NCBI GenBank assembly: GCA_014634225.1
Contig: BLFN01000057.1
Coordinates: forward strand, 4,500,707-4,514,858
Direction: 5' to 3'
DNA: 14,152 nt
Origin: Acropora yongei
Lineage: Eukaryota > Cnidaria > Anthozoa > Scleractinia > Acroporidae
How positions within the stretch are numbered: the stretch's first letter is position 1; each line of letters starts with the position of its first letter. The translations under genes were made by a program, and so were the position numbers. Positions 1 to 9,196 of the stretch are shown piece after piece. Below the pieces are notes generated by a model. The model saw only the letters and a program-made list of their open reading frames with translations, was not told the origin of the DNA and did no database searches.

Positions 1-56
1 TCATGGTGCACGGCCCTCGCTGCGTTTGGTCCGAACGCCATGAACTCGGGCCAAAC

Positions 57-96
<40 letters not shown>

Positions 97-104
97 GTAA
101 GTGA
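1..104. repeat. Arm of a palindromic GC-richer repeat, cut by the window edge
   Basis: The first bases form an imperfect inverted repeat: TCATGG near position 1 faces CCATGA near 38-43, with CGGCC and GGTCCG also roughly opposed across a CTCGCTGCG centre. A GC-rich tract follows (GGGCCAAACATTTTCCCGTC, then GGCCCTCCCACTCAGTCAAT) and then ordinary AT-rich DNA. Composition changes sharply after about position 92. Foldback elements of this look are common in anthozoan genomes as I remember them, so the other arm probably lies upstream of the window. No coding capacity is seen. The family name is unknown to me. Confidence 0.4.
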
Positions 105-1940
105 TAATAAATTGACGGATATCCCACTAACAAAAGAATAATTTCAGCACCAAAATTAAAATCTGAAACAATGCTATTTTTGTTTGCTTTTTTTTCGCCA
201 CAGGGTCTTTTCATCTTCCTTCTTCATATACTTAGAAACGCTGACGTACGCGCAGATTTTAAACGCAAGAAAAGAATGTGGTTCGAAAAGGCAAAGCTTC
301 TGTTGTCTAAAGCTGTATGCAGACGAGGCTAATGGGTAAATGCAACTGAAATTGATCCGTTAGTCTCGTTTGTGTGTCAAAACTGTGGATAATAGTGGCA
401 ACAACTGTTATATCTCAATTTACGTGTAAACACATTTGATTCCTCTAATTGATATTATCACTTGTCGTATCATGACTTTGCCGTCTCGTTTCAACGACTC
501 GAGGCTGTAACTTGAAAGTGTTAAAGAGACAAGAACAAGCCAGACCAACGAAAGTGTAAATAAGTTTCAGCATTAGTAAAAGACAAGAAAAATAAGTGGA
601 ATGAAAACCGAAGTCAAGCTCAGTCTGTTATAGAAAAGCTGAAGGGTAAAATTTTCAAACCAAATAGATGTAATCTAGGTTAGGTGCCCAGTACTTTAAC
701 TGCATTTGACCCAGCAGCCAGCCCCGAGCAACAAGTTGTTGAACTACCCCAGTGTTGACAAAGGATCAGCGGGTCCTAGCTCATCACCAAAAGAAACATG
801 ATAATACGAGTTGTCAAGTGAACGCACGGGGAGAGAAAAAGAAGCTTAAGTCAGTTGGAACTCATGATCAGACACTTGATTTTTTCAGACTCCGTAACTT
901 TCCAACGTCTCATATCTGATGTCATTTCATGTTCCCCACGGTTAAAAAGAGCCCACGGTGACATGACCCACAACGCACGAAAAACAGAACTTTAAACGGG
1001 CTTTGCTGAGTCAAAAAAAGGAAACTTTTTTTGACTTTTTGACAATATTTTTTTTATACATTCAACTACCTAAAATTGACTTTAAAAAGAAATGAACAAT
1101 TTTTTACTCCAGTTCTCCTAAATACAAAACGGTAACATTTCTTCTAGTGCAGAACTACGCTGACATTCGTCAATGATCCACATGCTTAACCATAAAAGTC
1201 CAAATAAACTGCATTACAGTTTGGATAAATCATGATCATGAAGCCCTTTCGTTAAAAAAGGTCGTTAAAGGGTTTTCCAACGGCAGGTGCCTCTGAAACG
1301 TTCAGACACTTTCATGCCGACCTCGGTAAAAGCCAGCTATACCGGATTGCAATTGCGTTATACGTTACAGCAATTCATTGAATGTTGAAGGTTTTCCAAT
1401 TGTAGATGCCTTCAATCAAGCGCCCTTAAAAGGATTGCTTCATAAAAGCTAACCTTGCAATTCCCTTAATGAACATGTACTTCACTTTACCTCTTGTTGT
1501 TCAAAAGAAAGATATTACGACTGCATTGTTTCATTGTAACTTCTTTCACCATGAAAATATTCCTCTATTATCAGGCTGCAGGCAGAAACACAGTCAAAAT
1601 GGGTCTGGCAATTCAGGACTTGCTGATGGGGATGGCTGCGGGTAGATCCCTCTTATCGTGTCTGCGAGTCGGGTTCAGTTCGTATTGGTTGCTTTTTGTC
1701 GATCAGTAAAAATCATGTCTTTGCTAATTCCAGTTTTCCTAAGCTCGTACTTCAGTTCATCGAACATTCTTTAGCTATCATTGTCGCTTTCTTTCACAAC
1801 CAATTCTGTCAAAGACTGCCAATTAAGAATGCCTTGATCAATTAGCAGCCAATGATAGTCGAGGCACAATTATTGAAGCCAACGAAATAAACAAAACAAA
1901 ATCGCTTATTAACTGTAAATTAGCGGCTTCATGTTGCTTC
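105..1940. other. Gene-free AT-rich stretch
   Basis: I see no gene here. The only open frame, 1494-1709 on +, gives 71 residues with no recognisable domain. Local structure includes a T-rich tract ending in CAG at about 178-205 that could pass as a splice acceptor, a perfect hairpin at 1010-1035, and a weak direct repeat: GGTTTTCCAACGGCAGGTGC at 1271 and GGTTTTCCAATTGTAGATGC at 1390, identical at about 18 of 22 positions including the two following bases. The stretch could be intronic or intergenic. Confidence 0.5.
1010..1035. repeat. Perfect 11-bp inverted repeat with a GAAA loop
   Basis: GTCAAAAAAAG at 1010-1020 is the exact reverse complement of CTTTTTTTGAC at 1025-1035, leaving a four-base GAAA spacer closed by a G-C pair. 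As RNA from the + strand this would be a hairpin with a GNRA-type tetraloop. The arms are mostly an A run against a T run, so chance or cruciform-prone simple sequence is a good alternative explanation. Confidence 0.5.
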
Positions 1941-1944
1941 ACAG

Positions 1945-2740
1945 TGGCAACATACATCACTAACACTAATTTCGCAGATGATCTTGCCCTAATTTATGAC
2001 TATCTTAAACAGGCACAACTTCTCTTATTAAGACTGGAGGTTGCTGCGAAAGTGGTTCTGCATGTTAACTACAAGAAAACAGAATACATGCTGACTGTAC
2101 AATCAACCTGATAGAGATCTTGTCACACTGGGAGGGGACAAATTGAAGGAAGTAGATAACTTCAAATATCTTGGTTCGTGGATATTATCCAGGGAAAAGG
2201 ACATGAACATAAAAAATAGGCAAGCGTGGGTTGCAATCAGCAAAATGATGAAAATGAGGAAATCAAACCTATAAAACCATCTCAAAGTAGGGTTTCTTTC
2301 GGGCCATAGTTGAAAGTGTACTGCTTTATGATGCTGAATGCAGAAGGATGAGTTGAAAGATGAGGAATAAACTGGATGGTTCGTACACAAGAATACTTAG
2401 AGCAGTTCTTAGAGTTTCCTGGAAGGACCATAAAACCAAAGATGAACTGCACGGCAACCTTCCTAAGATTACAGGTACACTGAAGATCAGGAGACTGTGG
2501 TTTGTAGGCCACTGTTGGAGACAAAAGGTTGAGCTGATAAGTTAACTACTACTCTGAGAAACAAAGCATGGCGCAAGAAAGAGAGAAACACCAGCAACAA
2601 CATACATAGACCAGCTGCAAAACGATACTGGTTTGAGCATTGCTGAACTGAAGAGCATAGTGGGTAACTGGAAGGAATGGATAAAGCTAGTTAATGGCGT
2701 TCGAGTTCGCTCGAGATGTCTCGGCAATGAGCTTTCTTTG
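1945..2740 (+). pseudogene. Decayed non-LTR retrotransposon reverse transcriptase, C-terminal half (RTE/CFDP2-like family)
   Basis: The intact enzyme would copy element RNA into DNA at a nicked target. Read in pieces, the sequence shows NTNFADDLALIYD (1962-2000), where FADD is the catalytic reverse-transcriptase box. After it comes a KKTEYM block, then DNFKYLGSWI from about 2155, AIVESVLLYDAE near 2300-2340, LDGSYTRILRAVLRVSW from 2372, RRLWFVGHCWR near 2490-2520, and a tail block IDQLQNDTG..IAELKS..VNGVRVRSR ending near 2720. The order matches the palm, thumb and C-terminal tail of this family. The FADD block is in one frame up to a TGA at 2109. The YLGSW block is in a second frame. Everything from about 2291 on is in a third, broken by a TAA at 2543 and a TGA at 2555. 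The fingers domain and endonuclease are absent, so it is a 5'-truncated dead copy. The clade assignment (RTE versus a relative) is from memory of protein patterns. Confidence 0.85.
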
Positions 2741-3222
2741 CATGACTATAACAATACAGCATTGCAAAAGCGCGATAATTACAGTAATTTGGGTATCAGG
2801 GTACAATATCAACATCGATATATATCATAAACATTTATCCAATATTCCATAAAGGGTCGAATCAATTTGTCTCTTATTTCAAAGCGATGACATGAACACA
2901 ATAAATCGACGCTTAACTTAGTAATTGTGTCAATAACAAAATGCTGGAACAAGATTGGTGATTAACAGCCCTTATTTATGGCTTAATTGGCTGTTTCAGG
3001 TCCAAACTGTTCGATTTGACCTGCCCGATTTCAAACACTTGTAATCAGTCATTCCAAATTGGACAGTTAAGCAGCCGATAACAATTGAGAGTGATATGAG
3101 GCAATCAACTTTAATTACCTAGTCCACCCGAGCCAATCAAAATTTCTCACGTGAGCAGATTGACAGGTGCAGATTGAAAACAAACATGGAGAAAATTAAC
3201 TGGTCTTATGACTTTTATTAAA
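2741..3222. other. Non-coding spacer downstream of the retrotransposon relic
   Basis: Nothing coding is visible. Small inverted repeats occur: AACAGCC near 2964 against GGCTGTT near 2989, and CAGGTC at 2997-3002 against GACCTG at 3018-3023. The part next to 2741 may be the untranslated 3' tail of the relic, but I see no poly-A or simple-repeat tail that fixes its end. Confidence 0.4.
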
Positions 3223-3670
3223 ATATGCTTTTCCACTGTGGTAAAGCTCAATTGATATTTGTAGTGATTGTTTTTCTAAAAACTAACGCTCCTCCGCCCT
3301 CCCTTCATTGTCGCGCTTCGCGGTTGCCTTTTGCTCTCCGCTCCATAAACGTCAACATGACCTCAACTTTGAAGGGAGTGAGGAGACAAATGTGCTTGTG
3401 TGTTGCAACATTTGGGGCCGAAACCGGTAAATCGATCTGTCCCCAGATATAACGAGTCGGTTTTTCTTTTCCAACTGAGAGAGTTGCTCTTGATCAAACT
3501 GTTTATCGTTGAAGACCACGGTCAGTTTGGTCAGAACAGCTCTCAGGTTTGGCAGGGAATTGTGGACTGGTGGATGTCGGCCGGCCAGTTCTGGAAAATG
3601 GTGAGCACCCTGGAATACTTTTTCACACCTAACATTTCGCAATAATGTTTCTGCACGGAGATTATTCATT
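3223..3670 (-). other. Unrecognised short open region, GC-richer than its surroundings
   Basis: On the minus strand 3352-3669 is open for 105 residues and contains a charged, helix-prone segment (NDKQFDQEQLSQLEKKNRLV). The plus strand is open over much of the same stretch (81 residues at 3400-3645, Trp-rich near its end). I do not recognise either product. An upstream CGCGCTTCGCG palindrome at about 3312-3322 and higher GC content mark the block off from its AT-rich neighbours. It could be a piece of a dispersed repeat or a single host exon. No splice sites or start context decide the matter, and both readings may be accidental. Confidence 0.2.
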
Positions 3671-3930
3671 TTCCTCCTCTACGTTGTCAGAAATAGAGAT
3701 TTGCGGGCGAAGCTCCATCGAAAACTATTGAGGTTTAATTGCAGGTTTCACGAAAGATGTAACATTTAAACTGATATTACGTCTGAAGAAAGTGGCGGAT
3801 AACGCCACTAAGAGACAAAATAGAGCTGTCTTTTATTCATCGCATAAGACCAAAATAACCTCACTCTAAACTCATCTTATAGCATCCCTCAAGCAGACAT
3901 ACATGTACTTAAAGTGACATTCTTAGGCAT

Positions 3931-3967
3931 TACCATTCACCAATGAAGATGGCAAAAAGGATGGTCT
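3931..3967 (+). repeat. 37-bp direct repeat, copy 1
   Basis: Begins TACCATTCACCAATGAAGAT and runs through GGCAAAAAGGATGGTCT. The second copy starts 241 bp downstream and agrees at 33 of 37 positions. Flanking sequence on either side is not similar, so the repeat unit is short. No open frame spans it. Confidence 0.55.
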
Positions 3968-4171
3968 TATTCCATCTTCAAAGAATAGCGGGCAAAAAAT
4001 TGGAAAAGGGTCAATGGGATATCCGAACTGGAGAGACTGCGTTGTTCCGTAGTACAATTTGAATCGGTACTTCTCTCTAGTTTTACCTTTCCTAGATCAC
4101 TGCTTTTTACAGCTACTACTAAAAGAGAACGGTTCCCATGTTAGAATATTTACTTTCAATGGCCAGCTAGC

Positions 4172-4208
4172 TACCATTCACCAATCAAGACGGCAAAAAG
4201 GACGATCT
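4172..4208 (+). repeat. 37-bp direct repeat, copy 2
   Basis: Begins TACCATTCACCAATCAAGAC and ends GGCAAAAAGGACGATCT. Compared with copy 1 it differs by one G/C, two T/C and one G/A change. It may be the remnant of a longer decayed tandem array or the ends of a small non-autonomous element, but neither model is proven by what can be read here. Confidence 0.55.
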
Positions 4209-5194
4209 AGGATATAAGACTAGGACTACTCAGTATATGAAAAAACTTTGACGCTTTCTCTTTCAGTTTACTTTGGTTAGCTATTTGCAAATACAGACTT
4301 ACTCCTAGTACGTCATCAGTCCAGGACCTAAACTAATGTTGTCGACTCGGTCAAAAAAACGAGAATCTTCCGCTAATATGAGTGCGTAAGAGTTGGAATA
4401 AAAAGGATATTAAATTTTCTTTCTTTTTTTTTTTTTTAAATTCGTATTTCTAGTTGCTTCGACATTGTAAGACTAATGGACTTTCCATTTGCATTGCCCT
4501 TGATCGACAACTGGGAAACCCCCAGGGAACCCACGGTAGCCCAAGGGGAATGGTACAGCTTTGACAGTTCTTTTTCCCTGTGGGAGAGGAGGGTTGTTCA
4601 GTTTTGGAAACGATCTCGTTGGACCACGGGAACATACCCACGGAGTTTGTTCTAGACCGAATTTTTTTCCTACCATTTTATTTCACTTCCATGGCAAATT
4701 TTGATACAGTGTCGCGGCTGTTCATACTTTCCGCTAGAAAAGGGCTATTTCTCATTAATTTTATGTCTTTTACCCAGGGTTTTTGAATGGTTTTGTTTGT
4801 CACGAAACACAATCCCTGGGGGTCGACTCACGAGGAAACAAATTTCGTCAGCCAGTATGAGAATTTTCGAGACCCTTTCATCAATACAAACGTTTTCATT
4901 TCTCCAAACGCATTTGGGTGTTTTTTTGTTGTTGCGGTTTTCTTTTCAGTTGTTTAGCAACTGGCATATTGTCTATAGTGGCTATAGTAGAACCTCCAAT
5001 TTATCTCAATTTTCCTTATACTGACAGGAACACTTAGCCAAGATGTCAGAGTATGGACGCTTAAACTTTGTCAGAACTGGCCGACCGGACCGGTCTGTAT
5101 ACAAAGAATGGCCTCCCGCTTTCAATCGACCAATGATTTAAACCCTTTTGGCAAACTATAGATTTTGTTACAAACCATATTTTCAACCTGCTTC

Positions 5195-5227
5195 AAACAA
5201 TTTTCGAGCTCGCTTCGAAAATTGTTT
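5195..5227. repeat. Perfect 13-bp inverted repeat
   Basis: AAACAATTTTCGA at 5195-5207 is exactly complementary to TCGAAAATTGTTT at 5215-5227, with the seven-base spacer GCTCGCT between. The bases just outside the arms do not pair. Unlike the A/T-run hairpin near 1 kb, the arms are of mixed composition, so chance is less likely. It is not next to a gene, and a terminator role is not supported in this eukaryotic setting. Confidence 0.65.
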
Positions 5228-7457
5228 CATTACGTGGTCACCGGAAGATCACACTTCATTGAACATTTGCAAAACCCCAATTTAACATCGTTGAATTATT
5301 CTAGATGAATCCTAAAATTGTCTACATTTTCAACATTTAGTCGTATTTTTTTCTTAGTACTGTTTTAGTGTAAACGATCCTTGCAGTATTTTCTCATCAA
5401 ATCGCAAATTAGCGTGTTTTGCTATGGAAAGAGTACAGCTCAGTCAATAAAGTTTGCCCGCGTCATTATTACTAAACATGCAGGTGAAAAGGATGGATCA
5501 ACACCTCGTTTCTAGACTTGTCTGCTTATCTTTCAAACCTTAACACTGTTGAAAGGTTTTGACAAAATCAAGCTTCTTGACTACGTAGAGGCAGAGTTCA
5601 AAACTATCTGGCCTTGAAGAATGTTATATATACAGAACGGAATATGCCTGGCGAGCTATATGCTAATTTTGCATCTCGTATGTTATTTAAGTGGTGAGTG
5701 TTCTTTAATAAAGCCATTTCTTTTCTCCCCGGATGTGTTTCCAAGAGTTTCATTTTTGTTCTTTGTTTGTTTGTTTGTTTTTGTTTTGTTTTGTTTTGTT
5801 TGTTTTCTGTTTTGTTTTCTCTCAAGTAAAGAGATATATCTGGTCAAAAACATGCCAATGTTTGGATGATAAAAAGATAAGTAGAACAATCTGATCGTAT
5901 GGTGGGATTGGGCAAGGTTTTGTCATTATGATTATCAGACACCTTACTTGGACGACACTACCTGGAAGTAAAACTCTCCTTCCTTAAAACTTCCGTCAGT
6001 TAACAATTTCTTCTTGTACTAGAGTCTAAAGTACTATTTTTTTTTTTCCATTTTCTCCTCACAAAAACAATTACCATTCATTTAAGCCTCTGGTATGCTT
6101 CTATCAGGTGTTGCATCGCTTATTGGTTTTGTTATGAAAATAATCTACAAGCACTGTCTTCTTTCGCACTGTCATAAGCTTAAGCTTTCGGATTAAAGGT
6201 AACTGGCTCAGTTTCAGCCGTCTGTTTGCCATAAGTAATTTTTTTTTTCTTTTTTTTTTCAGCTCCAACTTGTTGAACAGTTCATGGTGATTTAAGAAGT
6301 GATCGGAAATGAATGATCTGAAATGAACAAGTTAATAATCAGCTTTAATAGGCTAAGAACCTAATCGGCAGCATAGAAATAAAGTGAGCTCCGCCTTAGT
6401 GAGCCGTGTTATTGTAGGTTTACCTGCGTTACTAGAACTTTTATTGGGAATTCTAGCGAAGTTAAGTAGCTGAGTAAAGTACGTAGATAATATATATACC
6501 GCTTTCACTTGTGGCTAATTACCGGGGCAAGACTGAGGCTATATTCTTTAAGAAATATTTTTTGTGTCCAGAATTGTGGAAACCACCTCGAACAAAGCAT
6601 GCTATAATATGTTAATTCACCGGCCACAGTTTTGTGTCACAAAAATTTAATTTTGGAAAAGTGGATTTCCAACTCATGCTTTGGTAAGGTATAAATTAAT
6701 AGGGACTTGTAGAATCATTTATTATCATGATCATGAGAGCCCTGGTGTTCTATGTTTGCGATTTAGTTATGAATAAAAAAGGAGCTAGTATTAAAAAAAA
6801 TTATTAAAACAAAATGTATATTTCTTGTCAGCGTGGGTAAGCTGGTATCTCTATTAGGCATGAAACGAAGAAGTGGCAAATAAAACAATTTTCGGTTTAA
6901 TATTTGGGAAAATGAGGGATAAAAAAATTCCTATATCTCTGCTTTTAAATGTGCTAGGAGTCAAGTTTTGTAGATCTTGTGGAAGCTAAAACGGTTTGCT
7001 ATTCTTAAAGGTCACCAGATGATAGTTGTGTAAGATATGTATGCCACTGAAGGAAATAAAAAAGCCGCTACAACTGATGCTAGACAATGAGAGGGTTTAT
7101 ATTTGTTTCCGTGATTAACAATTTTTATTAAGATTGGTCATCTGAAATCAACAGCAATATTTCAAACTTTGTAGAATGTTTAGTAAACAGGTAAAAACAA
7201 ATTGGATATGTAATGATGCATCTATTTTTTTCTACATTTTTACAAAGTGACAACTTTTAAAGTCAATTTGCTGTGCAAACTGAATAGAACTGACATTTCA
7301 ATTACATAGTCGGCTTATTTTGGTCACGAAAACACCAGTTGTTGTTTGTTTCAAACAATTGCTAGTGGTTATCAAGTTTAACGTCGTTGTGTCTTCCTGT
7401 TTAAATTAAAAATGTTTTTCTCAGAACAGTCTATTTGTTGCATTCAACTAAGAACAA
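5228..7457. other. Gene-free AT-rich stretch
   Basis: No gene is supported. A short-unit microsatellite lies at 5761-5819. A strong pyrimidine tract at 6239-6260 followed by CAG resembles a 3' splice acceptor, but the sequence after it is soon interrupted by stops and shows no exon. TCATGATCATGA occurs near both 1230 and 6725. TTGTTTCAAACAA near 7345 is a small palindrome. The stretch could lie in an intron or between genes. Confidence 0.4.
5761..5819 (+). repeat. TTTG / TTTTG microsatellite
   Basis: Four to five TTTG units pass into several TTTTG units and then imperfect TTTTC/TTTG units. The apparent Phe-rich open frames on + and Lys/Asn/Thr-rich frames on - over this stretch (about 5604-5889) are by-products of the repeat and are not genes. 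Confidence 0.9.
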
Positions 7458-8135
7458 ATGACGCTTGCCTTTTATGGAGGTGTCATAGGATCCACAACAT
7501 GGGCACTGTACGAGAGGGTAGGTGATAAGAGGACAAGAGAAAAAGAAGCGAAAAGAAATTTTCTAAGCGCAGGTGACAAAGTATTCCTTTCTGAAGTCAG
7601 CTTGGGTAATTTAAAACAGACATTCTGTCTACCACATGTGTAAACGTCGGCGGAAGCCTCTCTCTGGCTTGCGTCGACGCCGTCGTCATATGCTTACCCG
7701 CCATGTTGCCAGAGAGTATAGGCAGGGAGGCCGGGGATCGCCTCTCAATGCTTATGCTTCTGTTTCTATTCCTGATCCTGTTTATGGTACTGAGAATGAG
7801 TCTGATGAGAAACTTATGTCTGAACAGGAGGATGACGTAGCGCAACTTTTTTTCTCCTTCCTTCCTTTCCTTACCATCCTACTCCTGCTTGTGCTACAGC
7901 GTTGTGCCTGCTCCTCGTGTTCCAGTTGCAGCTACCGTTCCTAGCTTTCAAGGGTGAATCTAAGCCTAAAGCCTATGTTAGAAACTTTATCTTTCAGTTT
8001 TTGGATCCTAAGACTGCCACAAGTTGCTCGGCAACGCTTCGGCAATCTCTGACTGTTAGAGAACTTTTGGCAACTTTTATCCCTTTGAGCATAATAAACT
8101 ACTTTTTAGGTTCTTGGAACTTTTTTTTTTTTTAA
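7458..8135 (+). other. Cluster of unrecognised open frames upstream of the Penelope-like relic
   Basis: Three plus-strand frames are open in sequence: 7458-7643 (61 residues), 7636-7944 (102 residues) and 7902-8135 (77 residues). The middle one opens with a basic patch (RRRKPLSGLRRRRRH) and continues to an acidic Asp/Glu-rich patch (ENESDEKLMSEQEDD near 7793-7837). That mix can occur in nucleic-acid-binding or gag-like proteins, but I see no domain. Its coding-like composition stops near 7850, in a T-rich tract. It may be an N-terminal remnant of a mobile element or a chance reading. Confidence in a gene is low. Confidence 0.2.
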
Positions 8136-8165
8136 ATCGAGCAACTTTTAACATAAAAATGGCCT

Positions 8166-8815
8166 TGTTAGAGCATATGTTAATAGGACCTTAAATCAGC
8201 AACAATTGGGTGGACCTTCACAATGATGCTAGGAACCTCACTTTCATTTTACGTAAAAACCTTTTCCCTCCACATCTAATTGAGAAGGTACTTAATCCGT
8301 ATATTGCTGGGTCCCAGACCCCCTCAACTATTGGTGACCAAGTTCAATCCTCTGTCGCAGTAAAGTAAAGTTGCTTTACGTAGGTTCCTTTTCTACAGAA
8401 GCTCAGGGAAAATTACGTAAACTAGTTAAGCATTTTTGCGTCGATTTAGACATAAGCTTTGCTTTTTTTTTCATATAAGATCGGCATTATGTTCAGAATG
8501 AAGGAAGAAATTCACAAGGATGTAATGCCTGCTACGTCGGGAAAACATTCTGACAGATTTCCACGCGCATTCGTGAACATCTGGGAAGGGACAGGACTTT
8601 TCACATTTTCCAACATTAGCTACACTCTGAGGATTGTCAAAGACTCTGTTCTGAGAGCTACTTCTCCATTTTAGATACGGCACCTAATCATTTCCAGTTA
8701 TTGCTTTAAGAGGCTGCTCATATCCGCTGGGAAAATTCCAATCTAAATAGGCAGCTACAGCATGCGGAGCAAACTCGGCCTTTTTAGCTACATTTCTGTT
8801 TTTGTGTTAGTTTCT
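8166..8815 (+). pseudogene. Broken Penelope-like element, C-terminal part with partial GIY-YIG endonuclease
   Basis: Penelope-like elements encode one protein, a reverse transcriptase followed by a GIY-YIG endonuclease. Visible in order: ISNNWVDLHNDARNLTFILR (8196-8255), KNLFPPHLIEKVLN to about 8300, YVGSFSTEAQGKLRKLVKHF from 8377, YKIGIMFRMKEEIHKD from 8474, then CNACYVGKT at 8521-8547, ISTRIREHLGRD (8557-8592) and a C-terminal block FSILDTAP..FQLLL. YVG and the following Arg in TRIREH belong to the nuclease. The preceding strand with the GIY-like half (normally a V-Y-x-F stretch before the CxxC region) is missing between HKD and CNAC. Frames change between 8300 and 8377 and again near 8466. 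In-frame stops lie at 8551, 8617 and 8707. The TAG at 8785 may be the original stop. The reverse-transcriptase core is absent upstream, so the copy is dead. Confidence 0.8.
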
Positions 8816-8825
8816 GTAGTTTTAG

Positions 8826-8905
8826 GTGTTGTTGTTGTTGTTGTTGTAATTTCCCGCCATTTTTTTTTAATTTTTTTTTAATTTTTTTTATTTTTATTTA
8901 TTATA
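8826..8905 (+). repeat. (GTT)n microsatellite followed by T/A low-complexity tract
   Basis: About six GTT units end at 8847. After TAATTTCCCGCCAT come long T runs broken by AA up to about 8905. The position just after the Penelope-like C-terminal block suggests that this is the element's untranslated 3' part, but that is inference. Confidence 0.75.
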
Positions 8906-9136
8906 ATATACTACATTTACACTTACATTTACATAACGCAAACTAAAAAAAAAAATTAAAAAGCTACATAAGAAAGAAAATAAATAATTCCACTTTACTG
9001 CAGAACGTTAACATTAAATAAACTTAAAGTACGTATTTAGGGCCAAAGAATACAGCATTCAAGATACTAACTTAATATTTGGTGTCGGTGTTGATAATTG
9101 GCATGTATCGATGGGAATAATATAAATGATACACAT
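8906..9136. other. Short AT-rich spacer between two retroelement relics
   Basis: Nothing coding is visible. The stretch links the Penelope-like relic to the simple-repeat end of the L1-like relic. If the latter is an insertion, this spacer and the sequence beyond 10026 were once adjacent. Confidence 0.4.
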
Positions 9137-9193
9137 TGTGTATGTACATATGATGTACATACACACACACGCATATACATACATATATGTAAG
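9137..9193. repeat. TATG/TACA simple repeat containing a perfect 13-bp palindrome
   Basis: TGTGTATGTACAT at 9137-9149 is exactly complementary to ATGTACATACACA at 9153-9165, with an ATG spacer. The tract continues as ACACAC and TACATA repeats to about 9193. It lies directly after the stop codon of the minus-strand L1-like relic (9197-9199), where non-LTR elements often carry a simple-repeat 3' tail. It is most simply read as that tail, later expanded. Chance palindromes are frequent in TA/CA repeats. Confidence 0.7.
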
Positions 9194-9196
9194 ACA

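Larger units (their letters stand above)
3671..5194. other. Anonymous stretch with no supported gene
   Basis: No gene is supported. The stretch contains a 37-bp direct repeat pair, a run of 15 T at about 4423-4437, and a GC-richer patch at about 4500-4640. CCCAGGG at 4773-4779 faces CCCTGGG at 4814-4820. Open frames of 60-107 residues on both strands between 4450 and 5024 overlap one another, show no domain, and look like chance openings. Confidence 0.4.

Noticed and set aside
1494..1709. 71-residue plus-strand open frame
   Set aside because: No recognisable motif and typical of chance length in this region.
4320..4870. Possible diverged repeat starting GTCGACTC at about 4340 and 4822
   Set aside because: Similarity after the first eight bases is too patchy to tell from chance.
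4450..5024. Several overlapping open frames of 60-107 residues on both strands
   Set aside because: No domain, no start context, mutual overlap and biased hydrophobic composition from T-rich DNA.
5604..5889. Phe-rich and Lys/Asn/Thr-rich open frames
   Set aside because: They are translations of the TTTG/TTTTG microsatellite.
6239..6262. Strong pyrimidine tract plus CAG as a splice acceptor of a host exon
   Set aside because: The downstream sequence is quickly interrupted by stops and no matching donor or coding block was found. Kept only as a remark.
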